Shown here: positions 1 to 12,360 of the stretch, one piece after another
How the letters are laid out: each line of letters begins with the position of its first letter
How positions within the stretch are numbered: position 1 is the stretch's first letter
Assembly (NCBI GenBank): GCA_029945375.1
Contig: JAQOTE010000022.1
Coordinates: forward strand, 1 to 64,000
DNA length: 64,000 nt
Origin: Agaricus subrufescens
Taxonomy: Eukaryota; Basidiomycota; Agaricomycetes; Agaricales; Agaricaceae
Reading direction: 5' to 3'
The notes under the pieces: model-generated
The model's database searches: none
Seen by the model: the letters and a program-made list of their open reading frames with translations, nothing else
Told to the model about the DNA's origin: nothing
Translations under genes and position numbers: made by a program

Positions 1-1128
1 CAAGTTCAGTACAGAAAGAACATCCAACATAAGGGATTCGCCATTACATTCCGCGCAAAGCGCACCAAGCGAGTAAATTGCTGATTAAAATTTAGAAGAG
101 GCTGGGAAGTAGCACAACGAAACACACAGCTAGTAAATTTGTATAGTGTCGTGCATTCCCGAGCAGTATAATTTCCAAAGCGAGCTAAAATTAAATGTTA
201 CTAAGTTTTCAAAAGCTCTTTGACGCGTGTGGGACTCACAAAGTAACAGCGGGAGATGTAATGCGAGGGGTAGGTAGCGTGTAAGGAGATACAGAAGCTT
301 TGTTCGTACCCCTGTAGCATTCCATATAAGCTCGACTTCGCAATCAAGGTTCAGAAGCCAATCAAAGGACTAGCAGAAAAATTTGAACGGGAGTTTGTCG
401 TTTGTCTGTGGAGACTTACTGCAATTAAGAAGCCAGCCACTGTCGTTTGGACGTCAGTCGCAATGGGGTGCATACAGTGTCCAGTGGAACGTACGTATGG
501 TATACTATAGTAAAAATGCAACTTGCGTTGGACCAAGATACAATGGAATAGTAAAGAACAACCAGACATACATTGAATGTCCTTGACCCCAAAGGCCCCC
601 CCATCACATCTTCAGTCATTGACAACGGGGTGGCGGGGTCCATGAACAGTGCGACCTGACACTTCGCACGGGAGGTATCGGGGCAACAGGATAGAAAATG
701 CTTTGCCACAGAGCTCAGGGGACTGTCAAGCAGGTAGCCGGGGGCCGGCGAAATATCAAATCAAGTTAATCTAATAATCGGTGCGTGATGCCTAACGTGA
801 TTCTCAGCGTGATAATAATAGTCTCGGGTCCTCGGAAGAACCTACATTAGGGAATTTTTAGGAGGCCATGTCGTGGGTTGCTTTGAATTCAGAGCATCAG
901 CGATAATGAAGTGTTACCATAGTTACAGAGTCACGAGCAAGCCCAAGCAAATTATCAGGCTGAGGATACTTGTCTAATGCTCTCGTCTAGAGAGATAGTG
1001 ACATGTCCGTACAACTATAGTAGTAATATCAAGAAATGTGGAGGAGTAATACAGATGGATAGAAAATGATCTTGTCACAAGAACATGGGTTCACTTCGCT
1101 GAGCCCGAAACGAGGCGCGCCTATTAGC
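1..1128. other. Gene-less left edge
   Basis: I see no convincing gene here. Short open frames occur on both strands but they overlap each other, lack plausible splice structure and resemble no family I know. The stretch may include the 3' untranslated region of the minus-strand membrane protein gene that ends at 1129. Confidence 0.5.
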
Positions 1129-3273
1129 TCATATGCCTTCCTTGCGTACAACACTACGGTCCATGCGTTCTGTCCGGCGCTCCTCTCGTCTCCTTCCATG
1201 CCTCGCGCTATCACTCCTCGCTCTCTCCCTTCCTCTCCGTTCAAAAGCCACTTCTAAAACTTCATTATTTCGGGTTTGAGTTATAGCAAGGATAGATGCA
1301 GGCCTCTCGCTCGGCGTTATTGCTTGCACGCGAGGTCTTGGGTGTTGATGAACATCTCCGAGGACCCCTAGCCTAGCTTGTGGACTAGTTAGAATGCTTT
1401 CCGATCGTCCTGCATTTATGCCATAACTTTTCAGGGTACTGATAATGAGATATAGGTATAAGAATCCGAGGAAGACAACGAAGGTTATAACAATGCGGGG
1501 ACCGAGAATTACTGTTTCGCTGAGGGGATCACGTGGGGATGGATCAGACGCAGAGCCAGTGCGCCAGACGAACGTCAGAATTGATACCATGAAAATAACC
1601 ATTGACCTGTATGAAAGCCATTCAGAGATCAAGTTATCCATAACGTACTTGGGATGAGACGCGTACCAAGCCAACCAAACCGCAGGCATTGCCAATAAGA
1701 CCCAAACGTTCCACAAGATCATGGTGTTAGTTCTTCGCACTTCCTATGGCATGTTTTAATCAGTCGTTGTGATTCTAGAACCGATAAGCATACCTCTGCC
1801 CATCTCGAAGCTCTGAGTAGGCTTCTCATCGCCCCGAACCGAACGATATACATACACCCATACGTCAAACTCATTAGCGAGCAAATCAATGACACTACGG
1901 CAGTTGAACGTGTGACCGGATCTGCTGCTGCATCTGGTATCTGGAAAATTGTCAAGATTGCTCTGTTTTATCAATGTTCGTCAGTAATTTATCCGAAGAG
2001 CAAAAAAATACACTCAACGATGCAAGTAAGGCTGAGACTACGTTTAAAGTTTTCCATTCCCTCAATAATGAATCGATGAACATTTCCCACGAGAGTTTGA
2101 ATCGTCGCATGGCAGGCGTGATGTTGCATTCAGGCTCTGGACGAGCTCCCTGCCCAGGGGTTGGGCCGACTACACCGACGCCACTTGTAGCACCATGATA
2201 TCTTGCTCCATCCCGGCGGCCTTTTCCATGCCTCTTCTTATCTCCGCCGATGTCTGATGTCTCACCCAGCGATGGAGGAACTGCAGGACCTAAATAATAG
2301 ACATCTTGGTTGTCGAGTGCTGAAGGTAAGACGCAGTACTGCCCCGCGTCAACCATCCTCTCTATATCAGGCCTACTGACTTCCGCCTCTCTGAAAACCC
2401 GAGCTACGCGAGAAAAGTACATGGCTGGGAGTCGGAGTAACAGGCTGAGGTATATCAACCTTGGCAAGACGTCCAATAAAAAGACATTGGCATGTCTAGC
2501 GAAATCCCGGGCAGATGATATCATCAAGATTTCATCGCAGTTACCTGCGCCAACGCTGCTATCAGACGAATTACTGGTCGACATCGAACCTTCCGCCATT
2601 TCAATATCAGCTTCCGTTTTCTGTGATTTGGTACCGAATGGAGACCACTTCTTGAAATTGAAGCTAATCTGGGAGATGAAAGGGTTGATTGGAACGAATC
2701 GCTCCTCTGCTTCCTGCGGATTTTGATGTCTATGTTGATGTAGGCCCGCTGAGATAGACTGAATGAATCGAAGAGGCGAGACGGCGCGGGACCTGGAATG
2801 GGAAGGAGATCGCGAACGAGGAAAATTGAAGCGCTTGCTGCGGGGGCTGGCATCCCCGTTCGTAGCGCGGGTAGAAAGAGGTGATCCCACTTCTGAATCA
2901 CTTCCTATTCTTTCATGTCCTATAAAATCGTCGGTTCTCTTACGTTGAACATGAGTCTGCAGTACTCACCTATATGTACAGAACGTTTAGAATGTACCTT
3001 GTCCATCTGCAATCTGCCATAGCTCGGGGAATTCTCTTCAGAGGCACTAGTCAGGGGAGCGGTACTGGGAGATCCACGTGCTCCTAGCTGGTTTCTCAGC
3101 TTGCGCAACGGTGAGAGTTCGGGTTCAGACATTAATGAAGGAAAGTTAAGCAGTGAACTGTCAAGGCTCCGTCGTCGATCGGGTTCCGCGTGGCTGGCGG
3201 GAGATGTGCTTCTCTGGAGCTCTAAGAGAGACCCATCGTATTGTACGTTCCTAGCCTTGTCGGTCGGCGTCAT
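1129..3273 (-). CDS. Polytopic membrane protein, conserved in basidiomycetes, function unknown
   Basis: I assemble four exons (3273-2998, 2938-2019, 1962-1794, 1743-1129) that splice in frame with GT-AG introns of 50-60 nt to about 659 residues. The first third is polar and rich in Ser, Arg and Pro (SRSPSHSRSRAVSP), as expected for a cytosolic tail. Hydrophobic segments follow: one containing FLLDVLPRLIYLSLLL, then NVVSALLASAILTIF, TAVVSLICSLMSLTYGC, ILWNVWVLLAMPAVWLAWY, a segment around MVIFMVSILTFVW, and VITFVVFLGFLYLYLII. That gives about six membrane spans, with a charged Arg-rich C-terminus. The intron at 1794/1743 cuts the fourth and fifth spans apart. The family looks like a conserved basidiomycete hypothetical protein and I assign no function. 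The start at 3273 is the first Met that opens the frame. Confidence 0.72.
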
Positions 3274-4084
3274 TGCTCGAAAACCTTGCCGACGTGAAGA
3301 GAAGCTTGGATGACTCTCTCCTGCAAATGTGTAAAGGATCAGAAGTCAGTCAGTTGGACGATTCGTAAGGGACCACTGAATGTTGATATCGCACCTAGAT
3401 CTTCACTTGTGGGAAACCACAGTGGTGGTCAAGGTTCAACAACGAAGAAAGGGTCGCAATAAATATCTCCGCCGGGTTTTTCAGGCTTAAATCCTTGGGC
3501 CCAGAGGATTCTCTCGGAGCGGGCCAGGAGCTCAGCCGACTTAACTCGATCAACTCGCCCGACACGTCGCGCCTCTGGCCGTGACATATCCTTTTTGGGG
3601 GAACAAGAGGAGCATAACGCTCTATTTGGCCCTTGGCGTCCCAGAGCTGAGTCACAGTTACTGAGCTAGTATGAGTTTGACGGTATGGGGGATTTGGTGA
3701 GAAATAAGAAAGCGGCGAACTATTCAATGACGTGCACTGACGGAGTAGGCCACCTGCCAAGTCCCACGGTACGATGAGCCTGCCCCACCAGACAAGTGCT
3801 TTAAGCGTACCTACGCTGTTTTGCCCCCTCGCAGTACCTCTTATAAGACGTTACTCCTCGGAAATGATATCATGAAGGGGTAGTTTCTAGGGAGTGAAAC
3901 GATGGAATCCTGAATCATGCATACTCACTGACAAATCCAATGAGACCCTAGTCAGTTAGTGTCCCCTACATATCCTTAATGGGCTATTGGTTTTACAAGC
4001 AGATATTATGTACCACCTCCAAACAGGATAAGTGGGTCTCGTTCAATACGAGGAAGAAAGGTACGCGAAAAACACAAATGCAAG
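3274..4084. other. Spacer upstream of the membrane protein gene
   Basis: Presumed promoter and 5' region of the minus-strand membrane protein gene. A minus-strand open frame at 3395-3760 has no domain or splice logic I can support, so it is left uncalled. Confidence 0.4.
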
Positions 4085-4925
4085 TAGCTACCCTACTAGT
4101 CGGCTTAGTAGTATAAGGAAAACAACAGAAGATCTTTTGATATTCTCCCATCCGAGTATCTATCAAGTTTGATGCTTACAACCGATGGCCTTGGGCATCA
4201 CGGAGGAAATGACCCCTATGAGAATAAAATATCCTGATAGGTAATGCGGCACAGACTCAACTGTCAGACGCCACTTTTGTCACCAGGGTGTAAAGATATT
4301 CCATCACGATCAGTACTCCACTGTGACTTTGTAAATTGAGGCTTCTTTTCTTGTACTAATCATTGTCCCGGGCTTGTTTCCCCTCTGCTGGTAGGCTTCA
4401 TGGTTGTAATGACTACTATACAAGTCTGCGAGTGCCAACATCCGGGGCTACTGCTATGATCCGGCTGTGATCTAACATTTTTCAGCGGTCTTCTATTTAA
4501 ATGCAATACAGAAGGTGTAAGCACAGAGATATCGTCTTTGCTGCTATCTCACTACCGTCCCAGAGCATATCAAATATTTGACCAACTAATGCAGAGTTGC
4601 AAAAAGTCAAACGAACTTATAGAACACAGACACTCGAAGAACTGATGAACATGGAACTGTACGTTCGATCTCGCGCCTCTCAGGATTATATCATAATGAT
4701 CTTTTCCCAACCTTTCAACAGTTTCTGTGTATTATTGGCAGAAACTCTCAAGCCTTTTGGCGGATACAATCACAGCGCGATCACGCATCGAAGACGGTGA
4801 TACTCCAATAGAGATTGATGCAGAGTTGGCAACGACGTTTCTGTAGCCATTTAGGTCGAGGAATCTGACCGGGGCGGAGTTATCCTATCAGGTAGTGGTA
4901 GAACCTTATTATCGACCCCACCACA

Positions 4926-6519
4926 ATGTCGCCGATATCAGAAGTAAAGGGAGCTCAGGACATAACGATAACAGTAGGTCTCATTTACCATACACTCTCT
5001 GCGGTTACCTTCGTCAATGTAACTCACATTATGTATAGTCTGTCCAGTGTAGGTATCACTTTACTGTGGACTAAATCACTTCCTCAACTCATATCCTAAT
5101 ATCAGTTGTCGTCTTTATACTTACGGTAAGTAATTGGGATTTCCTCAATGATCTAACATACTTTCGTATGACATCGATCTCATACCTGCGGTAGTATTAC
5201 GACTGGCTTTTGACTTTTGCCTCAGAGGTTGAACTCGTATGGAAAGCCCAAGGGATGAAGATGAAAATTTTATTCTTAACAACACGCTACCTTCCCCTAG
5301 TGTATTTTCTCTTGCTTTTGTTTGTTAATAAGTCATAATTTGTACGTTCTAGAATGTTCATAACCTTCCGATCAAGACATCCCCACGGATCTAACAGCAT
5401 GTGCAACTGTGACTGCCATTAACATCTGTGAGTCAACTTCCTTGTGTTCACCATGAATTCGATAAATCTCAACTGACTCCGATCAGTACTGTTCTTGATT
5501 ACTACTGTCTGTTCTGCTTGTAAGTGTGAAGTCTCTGTATAACATGCCCTCTTGCTCTAGAAATATAAATACTGGCAGTGACAATTAGGACGTGGGCTGT
5601 CTGGGAGAATGGAAAGTATTTTTCCTACTTTTTATTCGGAACATATGCCATAGTAGTGGCCGTGATGTCAGTGTTGATTGCATTGACTTGGAAATCTCTG
5701 AGAAGTGAGTTTTTACGATTGTTCATACTTGATTCAAGCGTCATGGATTTATGTTTCGTTTCTTTTGTTGTAGGTCTTTGCTCTGATCGACTGCTGGATC
5801 TATATGTTCCTGGAGCATTTGTGGTGGAGACGGCCTTTGATACAGGTCAGTGACCAGTTATATTTGTGAAGTTGTAATCGTTGCATACCCTTCTCCCCTT
5901 CAAAATTACAGTCATTCTTATGCTAATGCTCATACGGGGAGTATCTCTTTGTGAGCCTTTTTTTTTGTTACAGAAAAAATTAAAATTCAGGAATAACGAT
6001 TGCAATACTTGAATATACTTAGATTATTTTGGGCACAGATCGCGTCTCTTCCAAACAATGTATCAGGACGGTCAGTATCTTACAGTCTGAATCACTTCGA
6101 CATGCTGACACAGCTTTACAAAGGGATCATGTTCTATGTATATATAACCGGTAAGATAATTTTTACTGGTATTGAGTACTGGGGTATTCAAACCCAGTCA
6201 TCGCCAGCATTGTCCATCGCAAACGTCGTCTTATTATTTGGCCAGGTCAGTATCTCGAGTTACATCCATACCCCTAGCTCTACTGATAGTTCATTTTACA
6301 GAGTGATTATCAGATCCTTTTGTTAATGTAGGTCAAATTATATAACGGATCTTCAACACTGATTACAATGGTCCAAGGCCCCAAGGAGCTATTCGTTCCG
6401 TCCTGACCTGCCGAGTAATTTTACATCTGCGAATCCAGTTTCGCAGACAACTCTTGCTCGAGGATACCGGATCAACAATCAGAAGTGATCAAAGAATTCA
6501 CTCACTGAGGGAGGTGTAG
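4926..6519 (+). CDS. DUF6533-like seven-helix membrane protein, gene A
   Basis: Several short exons encode the signature of the fungal DUF6533 family. The family core YYDWLLTFASEVELVWKAQG followed by KMKILFLTTRYLPLVYF lies near 5195-5310. The next conserved helix, TIRTWAVWENGKYFSYFLFG, lies near 5578-5640, and the C-terminal GAIRSVLTCRVILHLRIQF lies near 6394-6450, ending at the stop at 6517-6519. The start at 4926 is inferred, and the exons between 5300 and 5560 are hard to place, so the gene may be partly degraded. These proteins are predicted multi-pass membrane proteins of unknown role. It is the first of three same-strand paralogues, and the only one without a copy in the inverted duplicate. 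Confidence 0.6.
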
Positions 6520-7064
6520 CTTCATATCGCATGCACAAAAATAGTCGTGAGTAATAGCCTAGTAGAACGGTTATGGGCAACACCGGTTAGGATTGGATGA
6601 GGAAGTTGCGGTGACCACATCAGGATTCCATGTTTTAATCACGACTGCGGTGCGGAAAGAAAAGAAAGGGTATCAATCACTCCAAGCTTCTTGGATAGGG
6701 ATGGAAGTTTTTAAATAGTCTGTCCAAACAGAAGTGTTATTGTATGAACAGTTTATGCGGAGCAAGCTCCAAGAACATGTCAAAACTCTGTGAAGCTATT
6801 CACGGAGGTCTGGTTGATATGGAATATCAGACAGTGATTTTCCCATGCAGGCGAAAGAAAGGTAGAGGGTTCTAGTATCTGCAACAGGCCTTAAGGGGAT
6901 ATCAATATGCGGTTCTGATTGATTTGTTACAGGCGGTTCACCAAGTAACAAGATGGTGCTATAAAGGTATGCGCCTTTATAAGTATCTATACATTTCTGT
7001 TGAGGTCTTAGTTCTTTCCACCCCCTCTTATCACTTGAGCTAGTGAGCCACAAAGCTACTTATT

Positions 7065-8723
7065 ATGGCAGACACTGCCTTAGCTGTCGAAGAACTTGCA
7101 AAAGCGCTGCAGAAGTCAAGGGTGGTTAACGTATGTCCCTCGTCCTTTAGCGCTTTAACACCCAGCGCTCAGCGCTCAGCATTGGCTTGTTCCGGAGAAA
7201 CTCACAAAATTGACAGTGCGCTAGTTGTATGTCACATTATACTATGAAGTGAGGGCCTCTCTGATTTATTATACCGAACATTGATGTCAGTGGCCGGATT
7301 CACACTCATAGTAAGCACATGTCCCGACACCGGCACGCTTGAATCCAATTCTGATAAAGACCTTTGAGTAGTATTTCGATTGGCTTCTTGTCTTCAACTC
7401 AGAAATCAAGCTGATACGGAATTCAAATGGAGTGAAGATGAAGATTTTGTATTTACTAACACGCTATCTGCCCTTATTATATTCCCCGCTCGTTCTGTAT
7501 TGTGTGTCCTGCTCCAATAGAACCTTTGAAGTGTTAGACTTACCATTGCAGACCTTTTCAGTGATAGCCCTATTGAATCAGAGTGCAACATCTTGTATAA
7601 AATTATCGCTTGTGAGTTATTCCCAATACAGAGATAACCACTATTAACATGAGGTGTTAAGCAATGTTCACCATCGCCGCCATCTGCGCTGCACGTAGGT
7701 GCCGGTGAAACATCAATTCGTTTTTTGCCCTGATAATTGTTCAGTTATTATAACAATTAGGACTTGGGCTGTCTGGGCCAAGGAGATACACATTACCTAT
7801 GTTTTATTTGGAACATACGCTGTGGCGTCAACTTTGATGCTGGCTATGAGTATAGTATCCTTGAGATACACCAACGGTATGTCTCATTTTCATGACTCTT
7901 ACTTCTCACCGATGCTGAATTGCTGCCTTCTCCCTTCTTTCTGGCAGACCAAACTTTCAGTGGGATTCCGCTTTTGCTCGGCTGCATTCCAATATATCAA
8001 AGCTCATATTTGGCGGCCGCATACGTGGTTGAAGCAGTCCACGATACTAGTAAGCAACTATATACTAGTGGAGCACCGTTCATCTTGTAGATCATATAGT
8101 CGTTCTTTTATTCATGCTCATTCGAGGAGCATCACTTTGCGAGTTTCTTATACCTTTTTACAACAGCTATCCTCTGACAATTGTGGCGCAGTCCATTGGG
8201 GGAAAGATTCTAGCCTCTTTCGAACAATCTACGGTGATGGTGAGCACTTCATGTCCCCAATGCACAATGTATTGATATGCCTCTCACAAGGGATGTTATT
8301 TTACGTATACATCACTGGTACATTGTTTGTCGAGTTGCTTGTATGGCAGAGTGTTCTGACTTGTTATTTTTCAGTCATATCCATTGCAAACTTTAGCCTC
8401 TTGTTTACCAAGGTATGATGTGATGAGCCAGGTCGAACGTGATTGTGTCTATTCGTTTATTGATACACCACAACATATATCTTTGCAGGGACCCTATCAG
8501 TCATCTCTGGTATTGTAAGTCAAGTGACGGAAAACATGCCTTCGATACTGAGAGCCATATTTTAAGTGTACAAGGAGCCACCCGGTCCATTTTGGCATGC
8601 CGAATAATACTGCGCATACGAATGCAACATAACAAACAACAAGCAAAAGGGCAACTAGATATCACAGATGGTCGTGTTAATACCAATACCAACAGGAGGG
8701 CCTTTGTGTCTTTGGATGCGTAG
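7065..8723 (+). CDS. DUF6533-like seven-helix membrane protein, gene B
   Basis: Exon 1 starts at the ATG at 7065 (MADTALAVEELAKALQKSRVVN, donor gtatgt). A tiny exon encodes VAGFTLI near 7290-7310. The DUF6533 core YFDWLLVFNSEIKLIRN and KMKILYLLTRYLPLLYS lies near 7375-7490. The next helix, TIRTWAVWAKEIHITYVLFG, is near 7755-7815, and the C-terminal GATRSILACRIILRIRMQ leads to a stop at 8721-8723. The piece between 7500 and 7620 seems to need an extra intron or carries a frame disruption compared with gene C. Function is unknown. This is the parent-like copy of the split gene D on the minus strand. Confidence 0.65.
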
Positions 8724-10161
8724 AGTGGCTATGCGTACATACATGAAGTTGTTGTGGGTGATGGGAGAGAGCCATAGTAGTCTTGGTAGAGTCTCTTGAG
8801 TATTCTGACGGGCACAATTTCTGCGTAATAAATTTCCCGTGATGTGTCGTTCTATTAAATATGACTGTAGAACAGTAAAACATTTCCGTGACCTTTTGGA
8901 GTTACTAGCATTTGCTACATTACCATCGAGTCTGCGGGCATACCCTCGTCCTCACTGGCTTCCTTCAGAACTCATATTTCAGAACTCATATTTTCACCTG
9001 AATAATCTCCTTCATTTCCCCCTACCTTTCTCGTCAACCTCTTGGTGATCGTCTCGGGCATGTCAAACATGGGCGTTATCCAGTATACCTTTGATCGTGT
9101 AGCCCACAGGCTCGATCCGATAGTACAACAGTGTCAGTACAACTGACATTTGCATCATGTTGATGAGAGGACGCGTTGACACTAGCACGAGCTGTCAAAA
9201 GCACTAAAAATGTCGCAAATTTGTGATTAATGAACGGAAGTTTCTTCAAATTGCTAAATCAGCGGACCTTGCGTTGGATTCGGACTGAAAGTTTGCAAGG
9301 TTTCATTGGAACAATCATGAGTAGGACTCACACCATACTCAGGAATCACAAATTGATCATCAAAATGGCCATGTTGATCCAAGCTATGTAGCCCTTTGTT
9401 TTGAAGATATCTTTTGTATGCGCTCAACCGAGTTACGCACTCACTGCTATGCTGTGGTAGCAATAGATAGTCGCCATTAACGCGGTATTTGGCTCGAGGG
9501 ACAGGATTATAGCTGATTTGACCTGTAAGTTTAGATGCACGACAAAAGTAGAAATGAACTTTGAGTGCTTCTACTACAAACTTCCTTAGAATGTGGAGGA
9601 CCGCATCGCGGAGGGATGGGTGGGATGCATTAGTGTGTCTTTATTTCGCACGCTTTTGGCCCTTATACTTCTCCCGCATCAATGCCATTTAAGCTTGCCG
9701 AGCTCAGTAGCCAGACAAACAAGGAAGGTAAAGGCGACCCGACCGCGTTCCTTATTCGGACCTTGGCACTGGGGGTCACTTTTTCATTCAGCCGTCATTC
9801 CTCAGAGGTGCCGCAGTACTCTCATCATCAGGCGGTGCATAACCATTCGTCATGTCTGGCCATGATTGGATATCGGTAACATTGAGATAGACCAATTCTC
9901 CGATACGATATCCTGAAGTTAAATGAGCTGACAGCTGATGCGGTACAACCTCAACAGAGGGATCATTCTCTTGTGTTGCTATTGGCAGCTCATCAGAGTG
10001 GTAAGAATAAATTGACTGTAGGCGATGTGTTGTTGTGAGGCAACGATTCACCCATCATAGGTCTTCAGCAAAAGCATTTTTTGACTGGCTTCTTAAGATA
10101 AAGCGTCCTTTCTAGCTCCCCTCACTTTGCTATATCCTGGTTGTCAACCAAACTCTTTACG
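8724..10161. other. Spacer between genes B and C
   Basis: No gene recognised. The part up to about 9630 is also present, inverted, at 19.3-20.4 kb. At 9325-9334 lies the decamer GACTCACACC, which is the unoccupied site of the MITE found in the right arm. The rest is presumed promoter of gene C. Confidence 0.5.
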
Positions 10162-11784
10162 ATGGACCCTGCCACCCTTGCCATGGTTGACGAGCTCGCA
10201 GAAGGGCTTCGAAAATCAACGATTGTTAATGTACGCCTTTCGTTCACCAGTGTCCCGCAGGTACGGCCAACTAACAAGATGCATAGTACGGTCATCGTAA
10301 GCTTCCCAATATGCCCGGGTTGAAGCATCCGTTTAATTTAGCTATCTAAATGTTGACAACAGTGGCCGGTTTCATAATCGTGGTAAGCATTTATACGCAG
10401 CGCACTATTCCCTCGTTCTGATATTGTTCCTCAACCAGTATTTCGATTGGCTCCAAGTTTTAGACTCAGAAATCAAGCTGATATGGAACGCGCAAGGGGT
10501 AAAAATGAAGATTTTATATCTATTCACACGTTATCTGCCCCTCATATACTTTCCTCTTTTTCTATTGTGTGGGTCCTATTTCATGTAAGGTCTTTGAGGT
10601 AACCATGAATCTTGTTATAGACCGCTTCGACAACAGCCTCACTGAATTCGACTGCTCCGTCTTGTACGATACTATCAGCTGTAAGTCAATCTGTATGGAT
10701 GAACATTGCCGCTGATATTCGGAAATAGTAATGTTTACGCTCGCTGCTATCTTTGCTGCATGTAAGGACAAGAAATTTGACCGAGATTTTGCCCCTCACG
10801 ATTTCCAGTGGTTGCAACGATTAGAACTTGGGCTGTCTGGGCCAAGGAAAAGCGCATAACATATGTCTTATTCGGAACATATACTGTGGCCTCGGCATTT
10901 ATTATGATTTTATATATAATATCCTTGAAAGACACAAGAGGTATGTCTCGTTTCACACGACACCTACTTTGTAAAGATACTGAATTATGAGTTGGCCCCT
11001 TTTTGTGCAGAACAAGTTGTCAGTGGGCTTAGGTTTCCGCTGGGGTGCAACCCACAGTTTGACGGTTATTATTTACCCGCGGCGTTTGTGGTGGAAGCTG
11101 CCTTTGACACAGGTTAGTGGATTTCATGCAAGCAAAAAGACGTTCACCACACCGGTCATATAGTGGTTCTCATACTCATGTTCATTCGAGGGGCATCAAT
11201 GTGTAAGGTTTTTGTGACTTTTGCTAACAACCGCTATCTAATTATCAGAGTGCAGACCGCTGGGCGAAAGATTCTAGCCTCTTCCGAACCATCTACAGTG
11301 ATGGTAAGCACGTTGTTTCTTCAAGGCATGGCACATTGAAATGTTCCTGCATAGGAATATCGTTTTACGCCTACATGAGCAGTATGTGGCCATTTTCAGA
11401 GTCATCTAAAGAGGAGATAATTCAGACTCATCATTGATAGTCATTTCGATCACAAACTTTAGCCTCTTGTTTACAAAGGTACGTTATGACTGAATTGATG
11501 TGACTATTCCTATCGGGGTACTGAAGTGTTATAATATACAGGGCCCTCACGAGTCGCTGTTCCTGATGTAAGTTACACTTGCAAAATATGTCCTCAATAC
11601 TAATTTCCTTATTCTAAGGTTTCAGGGAGCTGTGCGATCGGTCTTGGCCTGTCGAATAGTACTGCACGTACGAATACGACATAATAATCAGAAAGGAAAT
11701 GGGCAACTCAATATGCCAGGTACCGACAATGGATATGCAGCTGTGCGTATCGAAAGAAGTATCGTTGAATCATCAGATGCATAA
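10162..11784 (+). CDS. DUF6533-like seven-helix membrane protein, gene C
   Basis: Exon 1 begins at the ATG at 10162 (MDPATLAMVDELAEGLRKST, donor gtacgc). The short VAGFIIV exon precedes the core YFDWLQVLDSEIKLIWNAQG and KMKILYLFTRYLPLIYFPL near 10440-10560. A following exon reads FEVTMNLVIDRFDNSLTEFD, then TIRTWAVWAKEKRITYVLFG near 10815-10875, and the tail GAVRSVLACRIVLHVRIRH near 11630-11690. The stop is at 11782-11784. This is the least damaged of the three tandem copies. It is probably an integral membrane protein; the role of DUF6533 proteins is not known. Confidence 0.68.
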
Positions 11785-12360
11785 CCTCGGAGTACCTGCC
11801 GGTTACTCTTATCCATGGGTTTCGGATAATTTTCGTCGGGGAAGTTTTTTTTTTTTTTTTGTTGTAAACGCTCGCGAGAGCGATTCTTTTGATTTTTTTT
11901 TTTTTGATTTTGATTTTGATTTTTTTTTGTTTTTGATTTTGGTTCAGCCCTGTACTCTAGATCAACTGATTCTTAATTTTCTGGAGGTCACTTTGTCAAT
12001 TTCTTTCCCCGATCTATCACTAGTATACATCCCGAGGAGATAGTACCGTTATGGTGGCGTTGTAAAGCACACGCATAGTATTAATCCTTACCGGTTTACC
12101 CTTAATCTAGGGTTCCATGAACATAGAGCCATTTTTACGCTTTGGTCTGTCTATCGTCGCAACTTGAAAGGTAATTTGATCAGCCGTCGCCGCCCGAAGG
12201 GTGATCATTTGACTACACTTATCGAAAAGGTGCTGTATATATGTAAGGTTAATTGTGAATAATCCAGGCGGCAACAGTGCATGTCAGAGCTAATGGTATA
12301 ATGCAAATGGACTAATGAGTTTATGATTACATTGATCGTCAGTCTTTCCATAGAGGGGCG
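11785..12360. other. T-rich low-complexity spacer between convergent genes
   Basis: Downstream of gene C lie runs of T at 11847-11860 and a degenerate (TTTTGA)n tract at about 11886-11942. The neighbour on the right is on the minus strand, so this is a shared 3' region that could hold polyadenylation signals. No gene seen. Confidence 0.6.

Larger units (their letters stand above)
4085..9630 (+). repeat. Left arm of a large inverted segmental duplication
   Basis: Stretches of this segment reappear in reverse complement further right. Positions 7437-9630 match 21716-19295. Positions about 6520-7437 match about 45830-44934. The block near 4085-4290 and a short piece at 4735-4790 match about 46375-45900 in a more diverged, patchy way. 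Gene A (about 4.9-6.5 kb) has no counterpart in the right arm. Similarity was followed by eye, for example the shared block around agaaactctcaag / cttgagagtttct near 4740 and 45935. Percent identity was not computed. Confidence 0.8.

Noticed and set aside
7150..7190. Short repeat of AGCGCT in gene B intron
   Set aside because: Only three units, no array structure. Not a CRISPR or regulatory repeat.
11699..12043. Frame with a Phe/Asp run encoded by the T-rich tract
   Set aside because: Low-complexity artefact of the (TTTTGA)n tract; it overlaps the end of gene C in another frame.
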